50,528 nucleotides of DNA from Candidatus Peribacteraceae bacterium (GCA_028699155.1 JAQVVD010000007.1:1-50528); one strand, 5' to 3'; numbered from the stretch's first letter, positions 42,874 to 50,528 are shown. The notes: generated by a model not told the origin, from the letters alone. Numbers and translations are program-made.

Positions 42874-43961
42874 GAGGTGGACGGGAAGAAGTAATCGGCC
42901 CGGATGAAGGGAGAGTATCCGCGTTTCCCCATGTATTTCATGAGAACGGAGTGGCCGTAGGCGGCCATGCCGAGTCCGATCATCGTTCCTTTTTCATCAA
43001 GAACGGACACGATATCGCCTTTTTGGAATTCTCCATCGAAAGTTCGGATTCCCACGGGAAGGAGATTCGCCGGTTGATCCGCACTCAAGGCTTTCCCTGC
43101 ACCGGGATCCACGGTCACGCTCCCGCACCGATGGTCGGCGGAACTGGCGAGCCAGCGGCGCGTACATGACAGATGGGAGCGCGTCGGGAGGATCGTGGTT
43201 CCTATCGCTTTGCCCCGCTGAATTTGCAGGAGTACGTCTGGGGTGGCGGCGTTGGCAACGTGCGTTGTGATTCCCTGTGCGGAGAGGAGCCGTGCCGTTT
43301 CAAGTTTCGTCTGTATCCCGCCGCGTCCGAAGGAGGATTTATGCCCGATGCGGATGCGGTTTATATCTTTGACGGGATGGAACGTCTTGATGAGTTCAGC
43401 ACCCTCTTCCTCAATCGGGCGATCGAAGATGCCATCGATATTCGAGAGAATGATCAGTGCATCGGCGCCGATCATCGACGCTACGAGCCCGGCGAGTTGG
43501 TCGTTATCGGTGAACATGAGTTCCTCCACGGATACCACGTCGTTCTCATTCACGATGGGAATAACGCCTTCCTGATATAGAGCGTCGAAACAACATCGCA
43601 TGTTGGTGTAGTGATCTCTGGTGCGGAAATCTTCCTTGGTGGCAAGAACCTGCGCGACGGTCAATGTATGCTCCTGTGCTGCCGATCGGTAGTTGAGCAT
43701 GAGTTCCACTTGGCCGACAGCTGCGAAAAGCTGGCGCTCGCCAATGGATTCGGCAGAGGATTTTTTGAGTTGTTCCATGCGGTTCTTGCCACACGCCACC
43801 GCTCCGGAGGACACAATCGTGATCTTCACGTTTTCCTTCATCAGCGCGGCAATCTGACGAATCAATCGAACGATTACGCCTTGATCCAACGTATTCTGTG
43901 GGGTCAGAAGCGCGTGCGTGCCAATTTTGACGACGATATTGGAGTACGGAGTTTGCTTCAT
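42870..43961 (-). CDS. proB: Glutamate 5-kinase with PUA domain
   Basis: Predicted 363 aa. Amino-acid-kinase core: VVKIGTHALL, ITIVSSGAVACGKNRM, VPIVNENDVVSVEEL-type segment, FGRGGIQTKLETARLLSAQG. From about residue 275 a PUA domain follows (GSVTVDPGAGKAL, FQKGDIVSVLDEKG). It phosphorylates glutamate, the committed step of proline synthesis and usually the point of proline feedback. The ATG at 43961 is chosen over a TTG three codons earlier. TACTAT about 27 nt upstream is a possible -10. First gene of the operon. Confidence 0.95.
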   Translation of the reverse strand: MKQTPYSNIVVKIGTHALLTPQNTLDQGVIVRLIRQIAALMKENVKITIVSSGAVACGKNRMEQLKKSSAESIGERQLFAAVGQVELMLNYRSAAQEHTLTVAQVLATKEDFRTRDHYTNMRCCFDALYQEGVIPIVNENDVVSVEELMFTDNDQLAGLVASMIGADALIILSNIDGIFDRPIEEEGAELIKTFHPVKDINRIRIGHKSSFGRGGIQTKLETARLLSAQGITTHVANAATPDVLLQIQRGKAIGTTILPTRSHLSCTRRWLASSADHRCGSVTVDPGAGKALSADQPANLLPVGIRTFDGEFQKGDIVSVLDEKGTMIGLGMAAYGHSVLMKYMGKRGYSPFIRADYFFPSTS

Positions 43962-44089
43962 AATTAGCAAAGAGTCATGCTCTTAAGCATAGTAGAACAG
44001 GTACTTCCCGAGGAACACCGTATTTGTCATCTCGGGTACCCCGACCGTAGTGGCTTTTGTGTTCCAAAATACCGAACATTGGGAACTCT

Positions 44090-45091
44090 TTATTTCCCCC
44101 TCGCCCCCGGCCCGACCTGCGATTCAAAAATCGTACATCCTTTCTGTGCACTGGCGAATGCCCGCACTTCCTCCGTTGCTTCATCCGTACACACGAGGTG
44201 GACGGTCGGTCCCGCGTCCATTGTGAAGAGGACAGGCAAGTGCTTCGTCTCTCGCAATGCCTTCACTTCTCCCACGATGCGGTGCGTTTCCTGTGAAAGA
44301 TACTTGAGCGGGGGATTGCTCGTTTCCATTACATGATGCATGTCGAGGGCATCTTCTTCCGATACGCGCTGCAGTTTCTCAAAATCTTTCTCCAGTATCG
44401 AGTCGATGCATTCCTGCTGCCTGCGTGTCCGAATTGCTTGGATGCGCGCGGCGAAGTATGGGCTGGTTGCCGCCAGCGCATGCCCTTCTGTGGAGCCGAC
44501 TTTCTTCTCCTCCCGACTGGGGATTACCACGATATCGTGGAGGAGCCAGTGGTTTTCGTCGGCGATTTGCACGGCTTTCGCCGCATCAATAGATGCGCCT
44601 TCTCCCGCTTCCAGCGCCACGAACCCGCCCATCACGCTCCGTGCTGCGGAGCCGGAGCCAAGGCGGGCAATGATGCTTACCTGCTCATCTGTGAGTTCCT
44701 TTTTCTCTGTGATCAGTGCGGCAATCGCGCGTGCCAGGCAGCTGAAGACCGCGGCCGATGATGCGAGTCCTACGGCCGGCGGAATGTGCGAATCAATGCG
44801 AATGGAGAGTTCCCCGGGGAGCGCATCGTCTATGCCGAGCGTTCCGAGGTATTCCTTTGCAAGGTCGATGACCTTCTGGAAACGGTCGAGGTGTTTCCCT
44901 GTTACCTCCCGATCTTCCCCCATGGTGGACGACTGTATTTTCAGTGTATCTGCATGATCGATCGTGATCTCCACGCTCGGTTCACTGAGCGTCATGGAGA
45001 GCGAATCCGCCATCGGAAGCCGCAGGGGATTATTCCGATTGCCCCAGTATTTTATGAAGGCGATGTTGGGAGTGGAGATTGCGGTAGCCAT
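44090..45091 (-). CDS. Mevalonate diphosphate decarboxylase family protein (substrate mono- or diphosphate uncertain)
   Basis: Predicted 333 aa GHMP-fold decarboxylase. STPNIAFIKYWGNRNNPLRLP, PPAVGLASSAAVFSCLARA (ATP loop), GSGSAARSVMGGFVAL (conserved Arg) and FTMDAGPTVHLVC (catalytic Asp) are present, so it should be active. In characterised diphosphomevalonate decarboxylases the first motif reads YWGK, with Lys contacting the diphosphate (Lys21 in S. epidermidis); here it is YWGN. This leaves open that it acts on mevalonate 5-phosphate. The ATG lies 9 nt after TACCAT of the heptad element. Follows the GHMP kinase gene. Confidence 0.9.
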   Translation of the reverse strand: MATAISTPNIAFIKYWGNRNNPLRLPMADSLSMTLSEPSVEITIDHADTLKIQSSTMGEDREVTGKHLDRFQKVIDLAKEYLGTLGIDDALPGELSIRIDSHIPPAVGLASSAAVFSCLARAIAALITEKKELTDEQVSIIARLGSGSAARSVMGGFVALEAGEGASIDAAKAVQIADENHWLLHDIVVIPSREEKKVGSTEGHALAATSPYFAARIQAIRTRRQQECIDSILEKDFEKLQRVSEEDALDMHHVMETSNPPLKYLSQETHRIVGEVKALRETKHLPVLFTMDAGPTVHLVCTDEATEEVRAFASAQKGCTIFESQVGPGARGK

Positions 45092-45100
45092 AGGTATTCA

Positions 45101-45185
45101 ATGGTAAATGGTAAATGGAAAATTGAAAATTACAGTTGAGCAACGATGCGCCAACCATTTTCCATTTTCCATTTTTCATTTTTCC
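45101..45185 (-). repeat. Heptad-repeat hairpin between GHMP kinase and decarboxylase, ending in a -10-like box
   Basis: Read on the minus strand: GGAAAAT/GAAAAAT units (45185-45155), a loop with TTGCTC, then TTTTCAAT/TTTCCAT/TTACCAT units ending in TACCAT (45106-45101), 9 nt before the decarboxylase ATG. Same parts and orientation as 7776-7860. The left arm lies inside the kinase gene and encodes its last ~15 residues. Confidence 0.75.
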
Positions 45186-45975
45186 CAACATCGTTGTTTC
45201 CGATGGCTAGTACTATTCCGCCTCCGCCGGTCCTGGCTCCGGCTCCCAGGACTTTCCCCGCGCCTCCGGCGCGTTCAATCTCTGCGATGAATTTCCGTAC
45301 CCCCTCCGGCACGACGCCGAGTGCAACCTGTGCGCGATGGTGGTCGCGCAGGACGCTTTGCAGGTTCTCACCTGTTGCCAGGCGCTCCGTACACTCTCCG
45401 ATTGTTTTCAGATGTGGCATCAATTCCTGCTCCCGCTCCTTCACCCAGGCGATGAGTTCCGGCGTGGTTTCGTTCGGCGTGCCGGTATCGATGAGCAGCG
45501 CTCCTTGTAGGAGGGATGCAGGCAATGAGATCGGTTGCACAGTCTCTCCTTTTTGGAAGAGGACGGGTTTCCCTTCCCAAATCACAGCGAAATCCAGTCC
45601 GCTGTGACCGGGGTTCACCGCATCTTCCACTGTCAGCGCCTGTGTGCGGCAGTCCTGCCCCAGGAACGCGCGTGTCACCCCGATGACGAGTGCGGTGGAT
45701 GAGCCCATGCCTTTCCCCAGCGGGATTTGGTTCACAATGGAGATTTTCCCTTTTTGCGCACCCAATTCTCCGCAACGTTCGACAATCGTGCCAAGGTATT
45801 CCAGCCACTCCTGCGGTGCATCTTCCCAGCGCAATTCTATGTTTTTCTGCTGCGACGGTTCAAAAATAGCCTGTATGCCGATGGGGGCGGGCATGGCGAT
45901 GCCCGGATAGCCGAATACCACAGCGTACTCGCCAGAGAGGATGATTTTGCCGGAGGCGGTGGCGCGCTGTTTCAT
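45130..45975 (-). CDS. GHMP-family mevalonate kinase (or phosphomevalonate kinase)
   Basis: Predicted 281 aa from an ATG at 45975, where the conserved start ATASGKIILSGEYAVVFGYPGIAMPAP begins. The ATP loop is PLGKGMGSSTA (85-95); NPGHSGLDFAVIWEG holds the catalytic-type Asp; the C-terminal Gly motif is VLGAGARTGGGGIVLAI. Most mevalonate kinases have GEHAVV; the GEYAVV here is more usual in phosphomevalonate kinases, although the rest looks like mevalonate kinase. The end (about residue 266 on: NEKWKMENGW...) is encoded by the heptad repeat. TTACCG-N17-TAAGCT on the minus strand just upstream predicts a leaderless message. Confidence 0.85.
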   Translation of the reverse strand: MKQRATASGKIILSGEYAVVFGYPGIAMPAPIGIQAIFEPSQQKNIELRWEDAPQEWLEYLGTIVERCGELGAQKGKISIVNQIPLGKGMGSSTALVIGVTRAFLGQDCRTQALTVEDAVNPGHSGLDFAVIWEGKPVLFQKGETVQPISLPASLLQGALLIDTGTPNETTPELIAWVKEREQELMPHLKTIGECTERLATGENLQSVLRDHHRAQVALGVVPEGVRKFIAEIERAGGAGKVLGAGARTGGGGIVLAIGNNDVGKNEKWKMENGWRIVAQL

Positions 45976-45986
45976 GCGCAAGTAGC

Positions 45987-46015
45987 TTACATGTTCTTCC
46001 CCCTTGCGGTAATCT
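45987..46015 (+). promoter_or_regulatory. Promoter of the prenyl diphosphate synthase, overlapping the divergent kinase promoter
   Basis: TTACAT (45987-45992), 17-nt spacer, TAATCT (46010-46015), then a GTG start at 46022 after 6 nt. On the other strand TAAGCT (45989-45984) serves the kinase gene 8 nt before its ATG. The two promoters share the same ~30 bp, so polymerases should compete. Confidence 0.65.
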
Positions 46016-46021
46016 TCCTCC

Positions 46022-46828
46022 GTGGGTAAAAGTGCTTCATTTTCCGCATTTGCCGGGCGTACACGGCCTCTCATTGAGTCTGCTCTCGACCGGTATACGA
46101 ATGAGGCGATACAAGGGTGCGCTCCCGGCATTCAGGAAGCGATGCGCTACAGCCTGCTCAACCCCGGCAAGCGCATCCGGCCGCTCCTCACGCTCCTAGC
46201 TGCGGATGCCTGTGGCGGCGATGCAGAGCGCGCACTCCCCGTGGCATGTGCTGTGGAGATGGTGCACGTTTTCTCCCTGATTCATGATGATCTTCCGGCG
46301 ATGGATGATGATGACCTGCGCCGAGGCAAACCGACCAATCACAAGGTGTATGGAGAGGGAGAGGCCATTCTTGCTGGTGATGCGCTGCTCACGCTGGCTT
46401 TCCAGATTCTTGCGGACGATATCCGGCCGCCCCAGGCGGCTGCGCGCTGCGCGAGCGTTCTTGCCCGCGCAATCGGTGCGTGCGGCATGCAGGGCGGCCA
46501 GTGGGATGACATTCGCGGCCTCTCGGATACGCTCTCGGTCGCCGGCCGCAAGACAGCCGCGCTCATCGAGGCATCCTGCCATCTTGGCGCCATCACGGCG
46601 GAAGCTTCTCCCGAAGAGATCACTGCTCTGCAGGCGTATGGCTGGAGAGTTGGTCTGGCATTCCAGCTCATCGATGATTCCCTCGATGAGGCGGCGAATG
46701 ATTGTGATACATTAAAAACCCAGGCTCGTTTGTTGACCGATGAGGCGGTTCAAAATATTTCATCCTTCGGCACAAAAGCATCGGTGCTCATTGAGCTTGC
46801 AGAGCAGCTCACGAAGCGTGATCGCTAA
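46022..46828 (+). CDS. Polyprenyl (farnesyl/geranylgeranyl) diphosphate synthase
   Basis: Predicted 268 aa. First Asp-rich motif in HDDLPAMDDDDLRRGKPTNHKVYGE, GDALLTLAFQIL, second motif FQLIDDSLDEAAND. Residues before the first motif (VEMVHVFSLIHDD) resemble IspA-type C15/C20 synthases. It joins IPP to allylic diphosphates and would supply the primer for UPP synthase next door. The start is GTG at 46022, decided by the -10 box 6 nt upstream. Convergent with uppS by 2 nt. Confidence 0.92.
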   Translation: MGKSASFSAFAGRTRPLIESALDRYTNEAIQGCAPGIQEAMRYSLLNPGKRIRPLLTLLAADACGGDAERALPVACAVEMVHVFSLIHDDLPAMDDDDLRRGKPTNHKVYGEGEAILAGDALLTLAFQILADDIRPPQAAARCASVLARAIGACGMQGGQWDDIRGLSDTLSVAGRKTAALIEASCHLGAITAEASPEEITALQAYGWRVGLAFQLIDDSLDEAANDCDTLKTQARLLTDEAVQNISSFGTKASVLIELAEQLTKRDR

Positions 46829-46830
46829 AA

Positions 46831-47508
46831 TCATTTCCCGAAACGGCGTGTGCGCTTACGGAATTCTTCGATCGCTTCCTTGAAATCGGAGACAGTGAAA
46901 TCCGGAAAGTACTTTTTTGCAAAGATCCATTCCGCATATGTGCTCTGCCACAGGAAGAAGTTACTTGTGCGCATCTCTCCCGCCGTTCGAATGATGCAAT
47001 CGATGTCGGGCAGTTCGGGGTTATCAAGGAGTGCACGCAGCGATTCTTCTGTAGCGGCGGAAGAGTCATTCATTCTGTGAATCGCACGTAGAATTTCATC
47101 TTTTCCGCCGTAATCCAGGGCGAGGTTGAGGCTGAAATCGGTGTAGGTTTTCGTTTCCTCAACGATTTCTTCCAGGAGAGTTCCCAAAGAAGGAGAGAAG
47201 TGGTCCGTGCGTCCGGAGTGGAACACGCGGATGTGGTATCGGTGGAGGTATTCACGTTGGTTGAGGAGGTATTCCTCAAGCATTTTCATCAGGTTGTCGA
47301 TCATCTTCGGGTCTCGCCGCCAGTTTTCCGTCGAAAATCCCCACACGGTTAGTACGGAGATTTCCGGATTTTTCCGGCTGTAATCCAGAATTTCCTGCAG
47401 ATTCTCAGTTGCTTTCCGATGCCCTTCCCATGGGTTTAAGGCATGTTTTTTCGCCCAGCGGCGGTTGCCATCGGGGATGATTGCCAGGTGGAGTTTATTT
47501 GTGGGCAT
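46831..47508 (-). CDS. uppS: Undecaprenyl (polyprenyl) diphosphate synthase, cis type
   Basis: Predicted 225 aa. IIPDGNRRWAKKH (pyrophosphate site), VWGFSTENWRR, NLALDYGGKDEIL and IIRTAGEMRTSNFFLWQSTYAEW are family motifs. The last is usually RTSGE.RLSNFLLWQ; here TAGEMRTSNFF is a mild variant. It elongates farnesyl diphosphate to the C55 carrier lipid for cell wall synthesis. The ATG follows TAGAAT (47522-47517) by 8 nt. Confidence 0.93.
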   Translation of the reverse strand: MPTNKLHLAIIPDGNRRWAKKHALNPWEGHRKATENLQEILDYSRKNPEISVLTVWGFSTENWRRDPKMIDNLMKMLEEYLLNQREYLHRYHIRVFHSGRTDHFSPSLGTLLEEIVEETKTYTDFSLNLALDYGGKDEILRAIHRMNDSSAATEESLRALLDNPELPDIDCIIRTAGEMRTSNFFLWQSTYAEWIFAKKYFPDFTVSDFKEAIEEFRKRTRRFGK

Positions 47509-47540
47509 TTGTACGTATTCTACATAAGAAGATTCTATTT

Positions 47541-47640
47541 CGTTGTGAAATTGTCAAAATGTTAAATTGCTAGATTGTTTCTACCTGTATAAAGCTGGTT
47601 TCGTGAGGAGAATAGCAATTCAGTAATATGGCAATTTCGC
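47541..47640 (-). repeat. Loose heptad-like inverted repeat between idi and uppS
   Basis: AAATTG-type units repeat at 7-nt steps near 47548-47580 and complementary CAATTT/GCAATT units near 47610-47640. It lies between the idi stop and the uppS start in the same orientation as the two clear heptad elements, but less regular and farther from the start codon. Confidence 0.4.
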
Positions 47641-47670
47641 ATTGATGCGCTGTGCCATTAAGAAGCAGTC

Positions 47671-48189
47671 TTACGTATCGAATAACAAGGCGAGCGCCTC
47701 CGGGAACCAGGGGGTGAATTGCTCTGGTTTCTCATCCAGTTCAACCAGGAGCTCCTCGAGCGTTATCCAGCGGACTTCCGCTACTTCATTTGGGTCCGGC
47801 TTCAGGGCGGTTTCCTCCTCCACATTGCCCATCAGAACGGTGTCGTACTCATGTTCCGCTCCGTTGCCACTGGGATCTGTTGCCTGATAGGCGAATGAGC
47901 CGATTTCCTTGAGCGGGCAGGAGAACCCCAGTTCTTCCTGCAGGCGCTTCTGCGCTGCGGCAATGGGATCTTCCCCCGGTTGCGGGTGGCTGCAACAGGT
48001 GTTTGTCCATAGCAGCGGAAAAAGCTGCTTCTTGTCACTGCGTCGCTGCAATAGCAGTTCGTTCCCGCCGTTGCGGAAGACGAAGACCGAGAACGCTTTG
48101 TGCAATATTCCATTGTTGGCGTGCGCATCTGCGGTGGGGCAGGTGCCGGTCTCCTTGCCGTCCGCATCGCAGGTGATCACGTTCCTCAC
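47671..48189 (-). CDS. idi: Isopentenyl-diphosphate isomerase, type I (Nudix)
   Basis: Predicted 172 aa. The active-site Cys lies in LLWTNTCCSHPQPGE, metal-binding Glu and Nudix helix in AAAQKRLQEELGF, and YDTVLMGNVEEE with conserved acidic residues. It interconverts IPP and DMAPP, required because the mevalonate route makes only IPP. The start is a GTG at 48189. A TACAGT box lies 12 nt upstream. Same strand as uppS. Confidence 0.93.
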   Translation of the reverse strand: MRNVITCDADGKETGTCPTADAHANNGILHKAFSVFVFRNGGNELLLQRRSDKKQLFPLLWTNTCCSHPQPGEDPIAAAQKRLQEELGFSCPLKEIGSFAYQATDPSGNGAEHEYDTVLMGNVEEETALKPDPNEVAEVRWITLEELLVELDEKPEQFTPWFPEALALLFDT

Positions 48190-48375
48190 GGAACAAAGGG
48201 TACTGTAAAAAAAGCAAGGGAACCAGCCGCCGCTCAGTCTTGGCTCAAGCTTCGCCCGGCAAGAAAGGCTTTGACTGGTAGGAAGGAAAAAAGGGCGCGA
48301 ATTACAGAGCAGTTCCTGTTGCCCATTCTCTCAACTCTTGTCCCTTCTCCTTTTCTGTGCGGTAGGATGCTGCGT

Positions 48376-49440
48376 ATGACAATTTCATCAGAATCCCTCT
48401 CCGCATTTATCCGGTCTTCCATCGATGCCGGCTTCCTCGCCGATGTCGCGCAGGCGGCCATGACGTTCATCATCATTTTTGCCGTTCTGCTTCTTTTTAA
48501 GAAACAGGCTCTCACGAGGCTGGATTGCCTGGCGCGGCGAACGCCGCTCAGGGTGGGTTGCGTGGTGACGGGAGCGTTTCAGGGTATAGGAATGCCGTTC
48601 TTCATCGTGGTTGCCCTCTTTGCATCGGTGCAGCACATGGCGCTTTCCCCCACGCTCGATACCATTATCCGCGGCGCGTTCCTCATTGTCCTGATTGCCG
48701 AAATCATTCAGGTTTCAGAGAAGGTCATTGTCTACTTCCTCTCCAATAATCTCTCCCGGGGCAAAGAGCAGAAGCAGGTCTCCGCCGTCATCTCTGTCAT
48801 CGTGAAAATCCTCCTCTGGTCGGTCGGTTTGCTGCTCGTTCTCTCGAATCTCGGATTCAATGTAAACTCGCTCATTGCCAGTTTGGGCATAGGCGGCATC
48901 GCCATTTCACTCGCACTGCAGAATATCCTCAGCGACATTTTCAGTTCGTTCAGCATTGTTATGGACAAGCCGTTTGAGGAGGGGGATTTCGTGATGGTCG
49001 GGGAGCATTCCGGCACGGTCAAGCACATCGGCCTCAAGACGACGCGCATTCAGGCTCTGCAGGGCGAAGAGATCATTATTTCCAATAACGAGCTCACCAG
49101 TACCCGCATCCGAAATTTCAAGAAGCTCCAGCAGCGCCGCATCGTTTTTTCCGTGAATGTCGCATATGGCACGCCTGCCGCGAAACTCAAGAGCATTCCA
49201 AAAATGCTCAAAGAGGTTGTTTCTGCCGAGAAGAAGGCCAAGTTCGATCGTGCGCACCTGAAAGAATTCGGTGATTTCAGCTTAAATTACGAGGTGGTGT
49301 ACTACATTCTGGATAACGATTACAGCGTGTACATGGATGTGCAGCAGCGCATCAATCTCGCCATCTTAAAAGCATTCGAGAAAGAAGGGATTACGATCCC
49401 GTTCCCCACACAGACGTTGCATGTAGCGCAGGCGGCGTAG
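48376..49440 (+). CDS. MscS-family small-conductance mechanosensitive channel
   Basis: Predicted 354 aa. Three or four membrane helices (FIIIFAVLLLF; PFFIVVALFAS; FLIVLIAEIIQV) precede the pore helix and the conserved GFNVNSLIASLGIGGIAISLALQNILSDIFSSFSIVMDKPFEEGDFV, then the cytoplasmic beta domain (GTVKHIGLKTTRIQALQGEEIIISNNEL). It releases solutes on hypo-osmotic shock. The ATG at 48376 is 7 nt after TAGGAT (48363-48368); earlier in-frame codons overlap the -10 box. Confidence 0.93.
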   Translation: MTISSESLSAFIRSSIDAGFLADVAQAAMTFIIIFAVLLLFKKQALTRLDCLARRTPLRVGCVVTGAFQGIGMPFFIVVALFASVQHMALSPTLDTIIRGAFLIVLIAEIIQVSEKVIVYFLSNNLSRGKEQKQVSAVISVIVKILLWSVGLLLVLSNLGFNVNSLIASLGIGGIAISLALQNILSDIFSSFSIVMDKPFEEGDFVMVGEHSGTVKHIGLKTTRIQALQGEEIIISNNELTSTRIRNFKKLQQRRIVFSVNVAYGTPAAKLKSIPKMLKEVVSAEKKAKFDRAHLKEFGDFSLNYEVVYYILDNDYSVYMDVQQRINLAILKAFEKEGITIPFPTQTLHVAQAA

Positions 49441-49442
49441 GC

Positions 49443-50177
49443 TCACGTGAGTCCGCGCAGCAATGTGCCGACGCCGTAAGCGATGGACGCCCCCATCGTT
49501 CCTACCAGCACGACTTCTATTGCTCCCCGGATCAGGCGTTCTTTGGTGATGTAACTGCGGGTTATCCCCAGCGCGATGAGTGCCAAGAACGTCGTAACGG
49601 CTGCGATTGTAAACTGGTGCTGCACGGCGTTTCCAAGAAGGTATGGAAGCAGAGGAATCCCGCCAAAGAAACAGAATGATGTGAAAGACATAAGACCGTG
49701 AATTCCCGGGTGCGCATCGATTTCATCCGTCATGCGGTGCTCCTCGCACATCATGATGTCGAGCCAGGCTTTCTTCTTGCTCGTAATCGCTTCTACTGCG
49801 CAGTTCAGGGGTTGTCCGCTGAGTCCCTTCTCCTCAAGGAAATGTTGTATTTCCGCTTTCTCCATTTCCGGATTATCCGAGATTTCCTCTTCCTCCTCCC
49901 GCCGCAGCCTATTGTACTGGTCGCGTTCCGACTTGAGTGAGAGGAAGTTCCCCGCGCCCATGGAGAATCCGTCGGCAAGCAGGTTGGCGAGCCCCAGAAT
50001 GATAATGACGTACGATGGCATGCCTGCTCCCACGGTTCCGGCGACCACTGCGAACGTCGTCACGATGCCGTCGTTGCCTCCGTACACGATATCCCGGATG
50101 TAGGGACCCAGCTGGTTGCCGTGGATATCGGAAGCGAGGTGTTCCCGCAGTTCCTTCTTGGTTGGCTTGGGATGCAT
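49443..50177 (-). CDS. VIT1/CCC1-family iron or manganese transporter
   Basis: Predicted 244 aa. [29 protein letters not shown] is the family first-helix motif; [25 protein letters not shown] the second; an acidic cytoplasmic segment ([23 protein letters not shown]) fits the metal-binding domain; three C-terminal helices follow. It moves Fe2+ or Mn2+. The ATG at 50177 follows TATGGT (50190-50185) by 7 nt. The frame extends to 50405, but that part overlaps the antiporter promoter on the other strand. Convergent with mscS by 2 nt. Confidence 0.9.
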   Translation of the reverse strand: MHPKPTKKELREHLASDIHGNQLGPYIRDIVYGGNDGIVTTFAVVAGTVGAGMPSYVIIILGLANLLADGFSMGAGNFLSLKSERDQYNRLRREEEEEISDNPEMEKAEIQHFLEEKGLSGQPLNCAVEAITSKKKAWLDIMMCEEHRMTDEIDAHPGIHGLMSFTSFCFFGGIPLLPYLLGNAVQHQFTIAAVTTFLALIALGITRSYITKERLIRGAIEVVLVGTMGASIAYGVGTLLRGLT

Positions 50178-50231
50178 GGCATGCACCATACCAGTTTTTC
50201 CCATTTCAGAGTATTTCTGCACCTGCGGTTT

Positions 50232-50261
50232 TTGGCTAAAAATATAAATTTGTGTTATAAT
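50232..50261 (+). promoter_or_regulatory. Promoter of the antiporter gene
   Basis: TTGGCT (50232-50237), 18-nt spacer, TATAAT (50256-50261). The ATG at 50269 follows after 7 nt, predicting a leaderless message. Confidence 0.75.
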
Positions 50262-50268
50262 ACTATGA

Positions 50269-50528
50269 ATGCACGGATCCCTCTTCCTCAACATCGCCAT
50301 CATTGTCAGCGTGGTCGTCGTGCTGTCGCTGCTCATGCGTCGCCTCAGGCAGCCGGCGATTATCGGGTACATTCTGGCAGGCATCGTCTTGAGCCCGTAC
50401 GGCATCGGGATCGTGCGTGCGCAGCATGAGCTGGAGATCTTCTCTCAGATGGGAGTGAGTTTCCTCCTCTTCATCGTGGGGCTCAGCTTAAACCCCCGCA
50501 TTGTCCGGGATGTTGGCAGAGTCTCGGT
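50269..50528 (+). CDS. CPA2/KefB-type cation:proton antiporter, N-terminal part
   Basis: About 86 residues before the window ends. A first helix ([22 protein letters not shown]), then [23 protein letters not shown] and [23 protein letters not shown] match the first three helices of CPA2 family Na+/H+ or K+/H+ antiporters. An ATG 4 nt earlier (50265) is in another frame and does not give this protein. Ion specificity and any regulatory C-terminal domain lie outside the window. Confidence 0.85.
   Translation, partial: MHGSLFLNIAIIVSVVVVLSLLMRRLRQPAIIGYILAGIVLSPYGIGIVRAQHELEIFSQMGVSFLLFIVGLSLNPRIVRDVGRVS

Noticed and set aside
1-50528. Recoding of TGA as glycine (as in Gracilibacteria/SR1)
   Set aside because: gyrA, proC, proA and the TraG-like gene end naturally at TGA, and no conserved gene has in-frame TGA.

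Overview
The window reads as chromosomal DNA of a small-genome bacterium of the Candidate Phyla Radiation, most like Peregrinibacteria/Peribacteria. This placement rests on gene content recalled from memory (archaeal-type PurP, an archaeal-type mevalonate pathway, a VirD4/TraG-like ATPase after hrcA, a DUF4015 protein) and was not tested phylogenetically. TGA is a normal stop here (gyrA, proC, proA), so the glycine-UGA code of Gracilibacteria/SR1 is not in use. Genes are tightly packed on both strands; convergent genes are often 0-10 nt apart. Three tRNA genes (Cys-GCA, Ala-UGC, Val-CAC) all encode CCA. No rRNA, CRISPR array, insertion sequence or prophage was seen.

Layout. 1-4.4 kb: partial PfkB kinase, large surface-anchored Ig/FN3-like protein, a 36-bp direct-repeat-bounded segment with an unknown gene, and a lipoprotein. 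4.4-9.3 kb: tRNA-Cys with a broken upstream copy, glutaredoxin-DsbD fusion, unknown gene, two PurP paralogues, tRNA-Ala. 9.3-12 kb (minus): ruvA, pgi, trxA and a small membrane protein. 12.3-15 kb: M23 peptidase, two small unknown genes, rsmI. 15.2-23 kb (plus): gyrA, rpmE, hrcA with a CIRCE operator, TraG-like ATPase, DUF4015 protein. 23-30 kb: glyA, 5-formyl-THF cyclo-ligase, dnaX, DsbA-like lipoprotein, lipoprotein, a 600-aa unknown, dcd. 30.4-36.3 kb: tRNA-Val, RluA-type synthase, trpS, exported protein, maf, YgjP-type peptidase, coiled-coil membrane protein, Crp/Fnr regulator. 36.3-48.2 kb: an isoprenoid region in which HMG-CoA reductase, HMG-CoA synthase, thiolase and a DUF35-like/guanylate-kinase-like fusion form one operon; proB-proC-proA follows; then a GHMP kinase plus mevalonate (di)phosphate decarboxylase, a prenyl diphosphate synthase, UPP synthase and IPP isomerase. 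48.2 kb to the end: MscS channel, VIT-family transporter, partial CPA2-type antiporter.

Together the genes from 36.3 to 48.2 kb nearly complete a route from acetyl-CoA to undecaprenyl diphosphate, with one kinase step unassigned. The operon order synthase-thiolase-DUF35 matches the archaeal thiolase/HMG-CoA-synthase complex, but here the DUF35-like OB domain has no zinc ribbon and carries a guanylate-kinase fold whose guanine-contacting residues are replaced. This is the most interesting lead.

The second window-wide signal is promoter architecture. About twenty genes that begin transcription units have a sigma70-like -10 box 4-12 nt before the start codon, so their mRNAs should be leaderless or nearly so. 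Clear Shine-Dalgarno sequences were noticed only at internal operon genes. I used this rule to choose several starts. Two heptad-repeat hairpins (purP1/purP2 and GHMP kinase/decarboxylase junctions) end in the same -10-like box just before the next ATG and may be portable promoters.
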